Positions 25,269 to 34,876 of a stretch of 48,148 bases of DNA are shown in pieces. Position 1 is the first letter of the stretch, and every line of letters begins with the position of its first letter. Both the position numbers and the translations under genes were made by a program. Under the pieces are notes generated by a model, which searched no databases, was not told the DNA's origin, and was given only the letters and a program-made list of their open reading frames with translations. Where the stretch lies: the NCBI GenBank assembly GCA_002418055.1, contig DIDI01000007.1, positions 3,289-51,436 of the forward strand, read 5' to 3'. Source of the stretch: Lactobacillus sp. UBA5804 (GTDB taxonomy: Bacteria; Bacillota; Bacilli; Lactobacillales; Lactobacillaceae).

Positions 25269-26441
25269 ATGAAAGAAAAGAAGACCGTTTATTCTAAGGA
25301 CGTTTTGCTTGTCATGGCCGCGTCATTCTTGTTTATGTTTGGCACCATGTTTATTACCCCGTTGATTAATGGGTATGCAAAAGGACTAGGTGCGAGTGCC
25401 AGCTTTGCCGGCTGGATTGTTGGGATTATGAGTGTTGCTGCGATGCTTTTGCGTCCAGCAGCTGGTAATTTAACAGACCGATTTTCTAAATTTAAACTGT
25501 CCCTAATCGGTGGTATCTTGATTTTAATTGGGATTCTGGGTTATGTTTTTACTCCAAATAGTCAGCTGTTATTACTGTTTCGCTTGATTAACGGTACCGG
25601 GTATGTGCTATGTACGGTCTGCATGACAACCTGGTTAGCCTTCTTAGTCCCGAGGTCGCATGTTGGCGAAGCAATGGGTTTTTATGGTCTCATGAATGCT
25701 CTAGCAATGGCAATGGCGCCAGCTATTTCTATTAATTTGTATCAAAAAATTGGTTATCGCCGGGCCATTATGATTGCGGCTGTCGCTGCTTTATTAATGG
25801 TCATTGCTATCCAGTTTGTGGGTGACCATGCATTACCGCGGCCACGACCGGCACAATTTAAGCATCACTTCAAGTTGATTGAACTTAACGCGCTACCGGT
25901 AGCATTACTAACGGCACTCTTTGCGATTCCGTACTTCACGACTCAGGCCGATATTGTCACTTATGCGCGGCAAGCTGACCGCAAAGTCACCGTTGGGGCG
26001 TTTTTCTTAATTTATGCGATCGTTTTATTAATTATCCGACTAGGCCTTAAACGTTATTTTGATAGTGTGCGCTTCGGCATCTGGTTCTGGTTAGCCACGA
26101 TTTCAATGGCTATTTGCATTAGTTTATTAGCTAGCATGGAAAATGATTGGGAAATGGCAGGCGCGGCTGTCTTTTTGGCGTTGGGTTACGGTGTTATTTA
26201 CTCTGTCCTGCAATCAACGGCGCTATTATTATCACCAATTGATGAACAGGGACTTGCTAGCAGTACTTTTTATCTAGGGCTTGATATTGGGATGGCACTG
26301 GGACCAATTCTTGGTGGGATGGTTGATGCGCTCTTACCGATTCGTGACTTTTACTGGGTTGAATGGCTCTTATTACCGCTGATGATTTTAGTTTATTTGA
26401 TTTGGCGGCGCCCATTAAACGCCGCTATTTACCGGCACTAA
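25269..26441 (+). CDS. Major facilitator superfamily transporter
   Basis: A 390-residue membrane transporter with about twelve helices. The conserved loop between helices 2 and 3 reads GNLTDRFSKFK, close to the MFS signature. The style is that of small drug or metabolite exporters, but the substrate cannot be told. AGGAGG lies 13 bases upstream of ATG 25269, rather far; a GTG in another frame sits nearer and opens a three-codon frame ending across the ATG. Followed 46 bases later by a nitroreductase, perhaps co-transcribed. Confidence 0.88.
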   Translation: MKEKKTVYSKDVLLVMAASFLFMFGTMFITPLINGYAKGLGASASFAGWIVGIMSVAAMLLRPAAGNLTDRFSKFKLSLIGGILILIGILGYVFTPNSQLLLLFRLINGTGYVLCTVCMTTWLAFLVPRSHVGEAMGFYGLMNALAMAMAPAISINLYQKIGYRRAIMIAAVAALLMVIAIQFVGDHALPRPRPAQFKHHFKLIELNALPVALLTALFAIPYFTTQADIVTYARQADRKVTVGAFFLIYAIVLLIIRLGLKRYFDSVRFGIWFWLATISMAICISLLASMENDWEMAGAAVFLALGYGVIYSVLQSTALLLSPIDEQGLASSTFYLGLDIGMALGPILGGMVDALLPIRDFYWVEWLLLPLMILVYLIWRRPLNAAIYRH

Positions 26442-26487
26442 ACTGATGTGGAAAATTAAATAAAGCTTACAAAGAGGAAGCAATATT

Positions 26488-27135
26488 ATGGATGTCGCGA
26501 CTGCAGTCAGTCGGCGTCACTCGGTTCGGGTCTTTGATTCACGGCCAGTGGCACTTGAATTAGTCAAAAAAATCATTTGCCAAGCGCAACGGACGCCATC
26601 GTGGGTGGATTCACAGCCTTGGAAAGTTTATTTGGCCGCTGGGAAAAGTTTACAGCGGATCCGTCGTGCCCATCTAGCCAATTCAGCTACAGCTGGTGGT
26701 GAATCCGATTGGCCTACTTGGCATCGGGAACGCTGGAATATTTTTCCGCGGACTCAGATGGCTCATCTCACTGCCGACCGTGAACAATATTTGAGTGCGG
26801 CAGAGCGGACCGCTTGGCCAGAAATGCAACATCAGTTGTACCAGGCTCCGGTGGTTTTATATTTAACAATTCCTAAGCAATCACCGAATTGGTCAATTTT
26901 TGATTTAGGTGCTTTTGGACAAACCATTATGCTATTGGCACAGGCTGAGGGGCTAGGAAGTATGGTCGCATATGAATTCGTCCGGTTCCCCAAAGAGCTA
27001 CGTAACATTCTTACCATCCCGGATGACGAAGCCATCGCGATTGGAATTGGACTAGGTTATGAAGCCAAGCATCATTTTAATACCTATCATTCTTCTAGGT
27101 TACCAATTGACCAGGTATTAAAAATAAATGATTAA
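26488..27135 (+). CDS. Nitroreductase family flavoprotein
   Basis: A 215-residue FMN-dependent NAD(P)H oxidoreductase of the nitroreductase family. The SRRHSVRVFDSRPV start binds FMN phosphate, PSWVDSQPWKV is the usual PS-x-NxQPW segment and AEGLGSMVAY with IGIGLGYE the C-terminal flavin contacts. Substrates may be nitro compounds or quinones; not defined by sequence. An AGAGGAAG site precedes the start. It may share a transcript with the MFS gene. Confidence 0.9.
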   Translation: MDVATAVSRRHSVRVFDSRPVALELVKKIICQAQRTPSWVDSQPWKVYLAAGKSLQRIRRAHLANSATAGGESDWPTWHRERWNIFPRTQMAHLTADREQYLSAAERTAWPEMQHQLYQAPVVLYLTIPKQSPNWSIFDLGAFGQTIMLLAQAEGLGSMVAYEFVRFPKELRNILTIPDDEAIAIGIGLGYEAKHHFNTYHSSRLPIDQVLKIND

Positions 27136-27232
27136 GACGGTGCAAGCGCTAGCAATAAAGAGTAAACTAATATGTATCAAAGTTGGATTTAAATTTGTAT
27201 ATAAGCATTTATGAAGAAGGAATTATTACAGG

Positions 27233-28960
27233 ATGAATGTAGAAAAAAGTTTTGAAGTATGGCTTAAAGCACCGCAGTTGCCCCCTTATCTTCACCAGCA
27301 ATTGGTCGAATTGGGCAAGAATCCCAAGTGGGTTGCTGATGCGTTCGGAACGGATATTGATTTTGGGACAGCCGGGATGCGTGGCTTATTAGAGCCAGGG
27401 ACTAATCGCATCAATGTTGTGACGGTTGGCCGGGTAACAGAAGGGCTGGCTCAATTGATGGAAGAAGCTGGTCCAACGGCTAAAGCAGCTGGGGTGGTCA
27501 TCTCATTTGATTCGCGTTATTATTCTGAAGACTTTGCTAAGCTGGCTGCCCAAATACTGGGTCATCATGGCATTAAAGTATACTTGTTCGACTCATTGCG
27601 GCCGACACCAGAGCTATCTTTTGCTATTCGCCATCTAGGAACTTATGCGGGGATTATGGTTACCGCTTCACATAATGCCAAACAATATAACGGCTATAAA
27701 ATTTATGGTCATGATGGTGCGCAAATGGCACCTGAGGCTGCCGCGGTTGTGGTTGCAAGTGCCCAGCAGGTAGCGGATCCACTAGCCATTGCGAAAACGG
27801 ATATTCAAGCTTTACGGGCGAGTGGGCAGCTACAGTTAATTGGTGAAGATGTCGATGAAGCTTACTTAACGGCATTGAAGACGATTAATGTGAACCATGA
27901 ACTAATTCATGATATGGCGGATCAGTTGAAGATTGTTTATACGCCAGTCCATGGGACGGGCAAGATGATTTATGATCGTGCTTTTCGGTTAGGTGGTTTT
28001 AAAAACTTTACGATTGTTCCAAGTCAAGCCATTATGGATCCCGAGTTCCCTACAACTATCAAGCCTAATCCGGAATACCGTGATGTGTTTGATGAAGGCG
28101 TTAAGGTGGCCAACCGGATTGGCGCAGATATTATTGTCGCCACTGACCCTGATGCTGACCGATTAGGTGCAGCGGTTCGTAAACCTAATGGCGATTTTCA
28201 GGTGCTGACTGGTAACCAGATTGCTACGCTGATTAGTAACTATTTGTTAACAAATCTGAAGCAATCAGGTCAGCTAGATGGACATTATGAATTGATTACT
28301 TCCATCGTCTCAAGCGCGTTACCATTCAAGATTGCCAAGAGTTATGGGATTCAAACCAAGTATGTTTTGACTGGTTTTAAGTATATTGGTGAAGAAATTG
28401 ATCGCTTAAAGACGCAACATGCAGGTAAGTTTTTGATGGGGTTTGAAGAAAGCTACGGTTATCTGTTTAAGACCTTCAATCGTGATAAAGATGCTATGCA
28501 AGGTGCTTTAATGTTCTTTGAAGTGGCAGCTTACTACGCTTCACGTGAAATGTCAGTCTTTGATGGTTTACATGAAATCTGGGATAAGTACGGTAGTTCA
28601 TGTGAAATTACGAAGGCGATTGAGATGCCCGGTCTTGATGGTCAAAAACGGATGCAGCAAGTGATGAGCCAGTTGCGTCAAGATCAACTGACTCGCCTAA
28701 ATGGGCAGCAGGTGCTGAAGACTGAAGACTTTGGCGAGCAGACGGTGACCACTGCTGCTGGTAGTGAACCATTGACAGGATTTCCTAAGTCAAATGTCCT
28801 GAAGTACTTTTTAGATGATGAGACTTGGGTTGCTTTACGACCTTCAGGCACGGAACCAGTAATTAAGGCCTATGTTGGCACCTTAGCGGTGGATTACGAG
28901 ACGGCCAAGGCAAAAGCCGAAACGTATCACCAAGCAATTAGTAATTTACTTGGCTTGTAA
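27233..28960 (+). CDS. pgcA: Phosphoglucomutase / phosphomannomutase family (alpha-PGM)
   Basis: Interconverts glucose 1-phosphate and glucose 6-phosphate, feeding cell-wall and polysaccharide precursors. The phosphoserine loop is TASHNAKQYNGYK, with Ala in place of the more common Pro after TASHN. The magnesium loop DPDADRLG, the sugar loop GFEESYGYL and the phosphate-binding RPSGTEPVIKAY are intact. The 575 residues match the long bacillar PgcA type. It lies upstream of uvrB, as commonly seen in lactobacilli, but with its own terminator. Confidence 0.94.
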   Translation: MNVEKSFEVWLKAPQLPPYLHQQLVELGKNPKWVADAFGTDIDFGTAGMRGLLEPGTNRINVVTVGRVTEGLAQLMEEAGPTAKAAGVVISFDSRYYSEDFAKLAAQILGHHGIKVYLFDSLRPTPELSFAIRHLGTYAGIMVTASHNAKQYNGYKIYGHDGAQMAPEAAAVVVASAQQVADPLAIAKTDIQALRASGQLQLIGEDVDEAYLTALKTINVNHELIHDMADQLKIVYTPVHGTGKMIYDRAFRLGGFKNFTIVPSQAIMDPEFPTTIKPNPEYRDVFDEGVKVANRIGADIIVATDPDADRLGAAVRKPNGDFQVLTGNQIATLISNYLLTNLKQSGQLDGHYELITSIVSSALPFKIAKSYGIQTKYVLTGFKYIGEEIDRLKTQHAGKFLMGFEESYGYLFKTFNRDKDAMQGALMFFEVAAYYASREMSVFDGLHEIWDKYGSSCEITKAIEMPGLDGQKRMQQVMSQLRQDQLTRLNGQQVLKTEDFGEQTVTTAAGSEPLTGFPKSNVLKYFLDDETWVALRPSGTEPVIKAYVGTLAVDYETAKAKAETYHQAISNLLGL

Positions 28961-28973
28961 GACTAAAAAAGAG

Positions 28974-28987
28974 CGAAAGTGCGTTCG
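28974..28987. promoter_or_regulatory. LexA-like (SOS) box candidate upstream of uvrB
   Basis: CGAAAGTGCGTTCG fits the Gram-positive SOS pattern CGAAC-N4-GTTCG with one mismatch in the arms. uvrBA is a LexA regulon operon in Bacillus. A TAAAAT at 28994-28999 may be the -10, without a clear -35. A terminator hairpin lies between this site and uvrB. Confidence 0.5.
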
Positions 28988-29013
28988 ATGTAGTAAAATA
29001 TTAGGTATTAACC

Positions 29014-29040
29014 AAAGTGGACGATTTGTCCACTTTTTTT
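29014..29040 (+). terminator. Terminator between pgcA and uvrB
   Basis: AAAGTGGAC (29014-29022) pairs with GTCCACTTT (29028-29036) over a five-base loop, followed by a long T-run. It ends only 13 bases before uvrB. Confidence 0.88.
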
Positions 29041-29053
29041 ACGAGGTAAAAAG

Positions 29054-31099
29054 ATGATTAGACGCCAAAAAAATCGCCATTTTGAATTAGTATCTAAATA
29101 TCAGCCTGCGGGTGACCAGGAACAAGCCATCGATAAGCTGACGGCTGGGTTTAACCACGGCTATCGCGAACAGATTTTAGAAGGGGCCACTGGAACAGGG
29201 AAAACCTTCACCATGGCCAATATTATTGCCAAATTAAATAAACCAACACTAGTGCTCACTCACAATAAGACCTTGGTAGGTCAGCTATATAGTGAATTTA
29301 AGGAGTTTTTTCCTAAAAATGCGGTAGAGTATTTTGTTTCTTACTATGATTACTACCAACCAGAGGCCTATGTGCCGCAATCAGACACCTATATTGAAAA
29401 GGATTCAGCCATTAATGATGAGATTGACCAATTGCGAAATGCTACGACCTCAGCCTTAATGGAACGTAATGATGTGGTCGTGGTTGCCTCAGTTTCCTGT
29501 ATTTATGGGCTGGGTGATCCGCATGAGTATGCGGCCAGCGTGATTACACTACACCAGGGTGAAGAATATGGGCGTAACACACTTTTGCGTGATTTGGTTA
29601 ATATTCAATATGATCGCAATGACCTTGATTTTCAGCGGGGATGTTTTCGAGTTCGCGGGGATGTGATAGAAATTTTCCCAGCTGGAAACTCGAATCGGGC
29701 TTATCGCGTTGAATTCTTTGGTGATGAGATTGATCGGATTGTCGAAATTGATTCATTAACGGGTGAGATTATTGGTGAGCATGAAGTAGTTTCACTTTTT
29801 CCAGCGACGCACTTCATGACTAATGATGAACAGTTAAAGCGTGCACTAAAGAAAATTTCACAGGAATTGTCGGTTCAGGTCAAAGACTTTGAAGGTAAAG
29901 GTAAGTTACTCGAAGCACAACGGATTAAACAACGGACGACCTATGATATGGAAATGATGGGTGAGGTTGGTTATACGAACGGCATCGAAAATTATTCTCG
30001 TCATATGGAAAATCGTAAAGCGGGCGAGCCACCGTACACATTACTTGATTTCTTCCCGGACGATTTTTTGATTTTGATTGATGAAAGTCATGCCACAATT
30101 CCTGAATTACGCGCAATGTATAATGGTGACCGCCACCGTAAGCAGACTTTAATTGATTATGGCTTTCGTTTGCCTTCTGCGTTAGACAATCGACCGCTAA
30201 CACTGGCTGAATTTGAAAAACATGTGCATCAAATACTCTATGTGTCGGCCACGCCTGGCGATTATGAATTGTCACGCACGTCTCATTTAGCTGAGCAGAT
30301 TATTCGTCCTACGGGATTACTGGATCCGAAGGTTAAAGTTCATCCGATTGAGGGACAAATTGACGACCTTGTTGGTGAGATTAATGCCCGGATTGCCAAG
30401 AATGAGCGTGTCTTTGTGACCACACTAACTAAAAAAATGGCCGAAGATTTTACCGATTACTTGAAAGATCTAGGCATTAAGGTCAATTATCTCCATTCCG
30501 ACATTAAAACACTTGAACGAATGCAGATTCTGCGGGATTTGCGGCTGGGAAAATACGATGTGTTAGTTGGAATTAACCTCTTGCGTGAGGGGATTGATGT
30601 TCCAGAAGTTTCACTTGTAGCGATTCTAGATGCTGATAAAGAGGGGTTCTTGCGTTCTTATCGGCCACTAGTACAGATGATGGGACGGACTGCTCGTAAT
30701 CAAAATGGTGAGGTCATTATGTATGCTGATCGAATCACTGATTCAATGGCGCAAGCGATGAAAGCGACGGATCGGCGGCGAAAATTACAACAAGCATTTA
30801 ATCTTAAACACCACATGACTCCTAAGACCATTATTAAGCCAATTAGAGCGGCAATTTCAGCCTTGAAGCAGACTGATGATGCAGCTAAGCCGACAGATAG
30901 CTTAGCTGATTTAAACTTTGACGAGCTGACTAAAAAGCAAAAACAAGCCATGCTCAAGAATTTACGGGGACAAATGCAAGATGCTGCTAAGCGGCTTGAC
31001 TTTGAAGCTGCGGCACAATTGCGTGACGCTTTAATGGAACTGCAAAATAGTGTGAGGGCACCTAAGACAAAAAAGGGGAGTACATTTAATGGCAAATAA
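29054..31099 (+). CDS. uvrB: Excinuclease ABC subunit B
   Basis: Damage-verifying helicase-like subunit of nucleotide excision repair. The start region FELVSKYQPAGDQEQAI and Walker A GATGTGKT (about residues 42-49), the beta-hairpin YYDYYQPEAYVP, the DESH box region, and helicase motifs LREGIDVPEVSLV and QMMGRTARN are present. The C-terminal UVR motif that binds UvrC is seen near residues 635-670 (RLDFEAAAQLRD). 681 residues, complete. Overlaps uvrA by 11 bases, so the two are translated together. Confidence 0.97.
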   Translation: MIRRQKNRHFELVSKYQPAGDQEQAIDKLTAGFNHGYREQILEGATGTGKTFTMANIIAKLNKPTLVLTHNKTLVGQLYSEFKEFFPKNAVEYFVSYYDYYQPEAYVPQSDTYIEKDSAINDEIDQLRNATTSALMERNDVVVVASVSCIYGLGDPHEYAASVITLHQGEEYGRNTLLRDLVNIQYDRNDLDFQRGCFRVRGDVIEIFPAGNSNRAYRVEFFGDEIDRIVEIDSLTGEIIGEHEVVSLFPATHFMTNDEQLKRALKKISQELSVQVKDFEGKGKLLEAQRIKQRTTYDMEMMGEVGYTNGIENYSRHMENRKAGEPPYTLLDFFPDDFLILIDESHATIPELRAMYNGDRHRKQTLIDYGFRLPSALDNRPLTLAEFEKHVHQILYVSATPGDYELSRTSHLAEQIIRPTGLLDPKVKVHPIEGQIDDLVGEINARIAKNERVFVTTLTKKMAEDFTDYLKDLGIKVNYLHSDIKTLERMQILRDLRLGKYDVLVGINLLREGIDVPEVSLVAILDADKEGFLRSYRPLVQMMGRTARNQNGEVIMYADRITDSMAQAMKATDRRRKLQQAFNLKHHMTPKTIIKPIRAAISALKQTDDAAKPTDSLADLNFDELTKKQKQAMLKNLRGQMQDAAKRLDFEAAAQLRDALMELQNSVRAPKTKKGSTFNGK

Positions 31100-33947
31100 T
31101 CAAATTGTGATTCGTGGTGCGCGTGAGCACAACTTAAAAGCAGTTAATCTAACGATTCCTAAGAACAAATTGGTGGTAGTGACCGGTTTGTCTGGTTCTG
31201 GTAAATCTAGTTTGGCTTTTGATACGCTCTATGCAGAAGGTCGTCGGCGCTACGTCCAAAGTTTATCGAGCTATGCGAGACAATTTTTAGGACAAATGGA
31301 TAAGCCAGCAGTCGATTCAATTGAAGGCCTTAATCCAGCTATTTCAATTGACCAGAAGACGACCTCTCATAATCCCCGTTCAACCGTGGGAACTGTCACA
31401 GAAATTAATGATTATTTACGCCTTCTTTGGGCTCGGGTGGGTCGTCCCATTTGTCCCAATGACGGTACGGTAATTGAACGCCAATCGGTCGATCAAATGG
31501 TTGATCGCGTAATGGCTTTGCCTGACCGGACTAAGATTCAAGTACTCTCACCCGTTATTCGTGCTAAGCGTGGGGAGCATAAAGAGGTCTTCAAGCGGGT
31601 TCAACAAGCCGGATATGTGCGTGTCCTAGTGGATGGGGCCATGCATGAGATTAGTGATGAGTTTTCATTAGCTAAAAATAAAAAACATACCATCGAGATT
31701 GTGGTTGATCGCCTCATTATGAAGAACTCAATTCGCTCTCGGCTATTTGATTCAGTTGAAGCTGCACTGCGGCTATCTGGCGGTTACATGAAATTGGATG
31801 TCGTGGGGCAAGAACCACTTAATTTTTCTGAATTTTATGCTTGTCCGTTGTGTGGCTTTACGGTCGGTGAACTTGAACCACGCCTCTTCTCCTTTAATGC
31901 GCCGTTTGGTGCTTGTCCAGATTGTAGTGGGCTCGGGATGAAGTTAGCAGTGGATGTTGATTTGGTGATTCCTGATACCAGCAAGAGTTTGCGTCAGGGT
32001 GCGTTAGCGCCTTGGAAGACGTCTAAATATTATAACAGCATCCTTGAGCAGGCGTGTGAAACACTGAAAATTCCACTTGATAAGCCATTTGCGCAATTAA
32101 CCAAAGCACAGCAGGAGACTATTTTGCATGGCTCGAACAAGCCGGTACATTTTCATGTATCTGGTGATTTTGGCGTCAATGATACGACGGTGCCATTTGA
32201 AGGGATTATTGCCAATATTAACCGGCGGTATCAGCACCCGATGTCAAAATTTATGCGTGATGTGATTGGTAAATATATGACCGAATTGACTTGTGAAACT
32301 TGCCAGGGAAGACGGTTAAATGAAAAAGCATTAGCAGTCAAAGTCGCTGGGCAGGATATTGCAGCAGTGTCTGATTTACCAATTGCACGTGCTTTGGACT
32401 TCTTTAAGAAGCTCAATTTTGATTCTCAGCGGGCCTTGATTGCTAAACCAATCTTAAAAGAAGTCCGTGATCGCTTGTCTTTCCTAGTATCAGTAGGATT
32501 GGATTATTTAACGTTATCACGGTCAGCTAATACTTTATCTGGTGGCGAGGCACAGCGAATTCGCTTGGCGACCCAAATTGGGTCTAACTTGTCAGGCGTT
32601 ATGTATGTGTTAGACGAGCCATCAATTGGCTTGCACCAACGTGACAATGCACGACTAATTAGATCGTTGCAACAGATGCGTGATTTGGGTAACTCATTAA
32701 TTGTGGTTGAACATGACGACGAAACCATGCGTAGTGCCGATTATTTGATTGATATGGGGCCTGGTGCAGGTGTTTATGGTGGCTACGTCACCGCTGCAGG
32801 AACGCCAGCTGAAGTAATGGCTAATCCGCGTTCGTTGACTGGTCAGTATTTAGCTGGTAAAAAATTTGTGCCGGTGCCGCTGAAGCGGCGGCGTGGCAAT
32901 GGTCATAAGATTACGATTACAGGTGCCCAAGCGAATAACCTTAAAAACTTAACGGTTGATTTTCCTTTAGGAAAATTCGTAGTCGTTACCGGTGTTTCGG
33001 GTTCGGGCAAGTCTACCTTGGTCAATCGTATTTTGAAGCGTGCGTTAGCCCAAAAGTTAAATCATAATTCGGAAAAGCCTGGTAAGTATCGTACGATTAA
33101 GGGTTATCAGACGGTTGAAAAAATTATCGATATTGACCAGAGCCCGATTGGCCGTACCCCACGTTCCAATCCTGCTACTTATACGAGCGTATTTGATGAT
33201 ATTCGGACACTTTTTGCGCAAACTAATGAAGCGAAGGTTCATGGGTATACTAAGGCACGCTTTTCATTCAATGTGAAGGGTGGCCGCTGTGAAGCTTGTC
33301 ATGGTGATGGCATCATTAAAATTGAGATGAACTTTTTACCTGATGTTTATGTTCCTTGCAAGGTATGTCATGGGGCGAGATACAATTCAGAAACCCTAGC
33401 TGTTACCTACCGCGAAAAGAATATTTCCCAAGTGCTCAAGATGACGATTGCACAAGCCACTGAATTCTTTCAAAACATCCCCAAGATTGCGCGCAAATTG
33501 CAGACAATTGTTGATGTCGGCTTAGGCTATGTACAATTAGGCCAATCGGCTACGACCTTATCTGGTGGTGAGGCGCAACGGATGAAACTCGCAGCTGAGC
33601 TGCAGAAATTATCCACCGGTAAAAATTTCTATATTTTAGATGAACCGACTACTGGGCTCCATACGGACGATATTAAACATTTACTTGAAGTTTTGCAGCG
33701 GCTGGTGGATGAGGGAAATACCGTACTCGTCATTGAACATAATCTTGATGTAATTAAGAATGCGGACTGGTTGATTGATTTAGGCCCTGAGGGCGGCGAG
33801 CGTGGCGGTGAAATCGTGGCGACTGGTACCCCAGAAAAAGTTGCAGAAGTCGCTGCTAGTTACACTGGGCAATACTTAAAACCTGTTTTAGCACGAGACC
33901 ATGCGTTAACGCTGCAGGCACAAACTAACCGCAAGTCACATAAATGA
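31089..33947 (+). CDS. uvrA: Excinuclease ABC subunit A
   Basis: ATPase that scans DNA for lesions and loads UvrB. Two ABC modules are visible: Walker A GLSGSGKSSL and GVSGSGKSTL, signatures LSGGEAQRIRLA and LSGGEAQRMKLA, and Walker B strands VLDEPSIGLH and ILDEPTTGLH. Zinc motifs occur as CPLCG with CPDCSG and as CEACHGDG with CKVCHG. 952 residues, complete. Coupled to uvrB. Confidence 0.97.
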   Translation: MANNQIVIRGAREHNLKAVNLTIPKNKLVVVTGLSGSGKSSLAFDTLYAEGRRRYVQSLSSYARQFLGQMDKPAVDSIEGLNPAISIDQKTTSHNPRSTVGTVTEINDYLRLLWARVGRPICPNDGTVIERQSVDQMVDRVMALPDRTKIQVLSPVIRAKRGEHKEVFKRVQQAGYVRVLVDGAMHEISDEFSLAKNKKHTIEIVVDRLIMKNSIRSRLFDSVEAALRLSGGYMKLDVVGQEPLNFSEFYACPLCGFTVGELEPRLFSFNAPFGACPDCSGLGMKLAVDVDLVIPDTSKSLRQGALAPWKTSKYYNSILEQACETLKIPLDKPFAQLTKAQQETILHGSNKPVHFHVSGDFGVNDTTVPFEGIIANINRRYQHPMSKFMRDVIGKYMTELTCETCQGRRLNEKALAVKVAGQDIAAVSDLPIARALDFFKKLNFDSQRALIAKPILKEVRDRLSFLVSVGLDYLTLSRSANTLSGGEAQRIRLATQIGSNLSGVMYVLDEPSIGLHQRDNARLIRSLQQMRDLGNSLIVVEHDDETMRSADYLIDMGPGAGVYGGYVTAAGTPAEVMANPRSLTGQYLAGKKFVPVPLKRRRGNGHKITITGAQANNLKNLTVDFPLGKFVVVTGVSGSGKSTLVNRILKRALAQKLNHNSEKPGKYRTIKGYQTVEKIIDIDQSPIGRTPRSNPATYTSVFDDIRTLFAQTNEAKVHGYTKARFSFNVKGGRCEACHGDGIIKIEMNFLPDVYVPCKVCHGARYNSETLAVTYREKNISQVLKMTIAQATEFFQNIPKIARKLQTIVDVGLGYVQLGQSATTLSGGEAQRMKLAAELQKLSTGKNFYILDEPTTGLHTDDIKHLLEVLQRLVDEGNTVLVIEHNLDVIKNADWLIDLGPEGGERGGEIVATGTPEKVAEVAASYTGQYLKPVLARDHALTLQAQTNRKSHK

Positions 33948-33958
33948 AACACCCGGTA

Positions 33959-33967
33959 TGCTATAAT
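33959..33967 (+). promoter_or_regulatory. Extended -10 promoter of rapZ-yvcK-whiA
   Basis: TGCTATAAT is a TGn-extended consensus -10 (TATAAT 33962-33967) in the 43-base gap after uvrA, about 24 bases before rapZ. No clear -35. Confidence 0.6.
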
Positions 33968-33990
33968 AGATAGTAGGGAGAGGTGAGCTG

Positions 33991-34863
33991 ATGGACACCG
34001 TAAAACAATTGCTGGTTGTGACAGGGATGAGTGGTGCCGGTAAGACGGTTGCTGCTCATGCCTTGGAGGATGTTGGCTATTATGTGGTTGATAATTTACC
34101 ACCAAAGTTACTTGGTAATTTTTGGGATTTAATGGCTAGTTCTGATGATTTTAGTCAGGCAGCGGTGATCATTGATCTGAGGTCAAAATCATTTTATAAA
34201 ACTTTGCTAGAGGAAATTAATTCACTGGAAGATAACGGCCAAGTTAGAGCAACCGTTCTATTTTTAGATTGTTCTGATGACACACTGGTGGCGCGCTATA
34301 AGGAAACCAGGCGACTGCCACCACTGGCTAATAATGGTCGCTTGCTTGACGGGATTGAAGAAGAACGCAAGATTGTTTCGGGCATTAAAAATCGTAGTAA
34401 TTTTGTTATTGATACGTCTCGCTTGTCCGCCAAAGAATTAAAACAGCGGATTATGACTGATTTTTCGGAGCAACCCCATCAACCTTTTAAAATTGAAGTG
34501 ATGTCATTTGGATTTAAGTACGGGATGCCAATTGATGCCGATATGGTCGTGGATGTGCGTTTCCTGCCGAATCCGTTCTATATTCCGGCTTTGCGTCCAT
34601 TTACTGGCCTGGACAAGAAAGTCTTTAATTATGTGATGGACAAGCCAGTCACCAAAGTGTTTTATCAGAAACTCTTAGATCTCTTAAAAACAGCCATCCC
34701 TGGCTATGTCAAAGAAGGAAAAGAAAAGCTAACCATTGCGATTGGTTGTACCGGTGGTCAACATCGCAGTGTTTCCATAGCGCAACAATTAGCGCGTGAC
34801 TTAGCTAAAGATTACCCGGTTGATATGACTCATCGGGAAATTAGTCGCTATATTAGAAAATAA
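33991..34863 (+). CDS. rapZ: RapZ/YvcJ family nucleotide-binding protein
   Basis: P-loop protein of 290 residues. Walker A is GMSGAGKT (about residues 10-17); the conserved VDNLPP follows, and the C-terminal domain shows SFGFKYGMP, DVRFLPNPFY and IGCTGGQHRSV. In E. coli RapZ senses glucosamine 6-phosphate and guides RNase E; in Firmicutes the role of YvcJ is less clear, with links to competence and cell-wall metabolism. It begins the conserved yvcJ-yvcK-whiA trio, 13 bases before yvcK. Confidence 0.95.
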   Translation: MDTVKQLLVVTGMSGAGKTVAAHALEDVGYYVVDNLPPKLLGNFWDLMASSDDFSQAAVIIDLRSKSFYKTLLEEINSLEDNGQVRATVLFLDCSDDTLVARYKETRRLPPLANNGRLLDGIEEERKIVSGIKNRSNFVIDTSRLSAKELKQRIMTDFSEQPHQPFKIEVMSFGFKYGMPIDADMVVDVRFLPNPFYIPALRPFTGLDKKVFNYVMDKPVTKVFYQKLLDLLKTAIPGYVKEGKEKLTIAIGCTGGQHRSVSIAQQLARDLAKDYPVDMTHREISRYIRK

Positions 34864-34876
34864 CATAGGTGAAACA

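Noticed and set aside
29925..30275. 116-codon minus-strand frame inside uvrB
   Set aside because: Antisense to helicase motifs of uvrB with no start signal and no recognisable protein features.
30700..31095. 131-codon open frame on the minus strand inside uvrB
   Set aside because: It lies entirely antisense to a well-conserved uvrB end, has no ribosome site and its translation shows low-complexity Cys/Ser/Leu content typical of a shadow frame.
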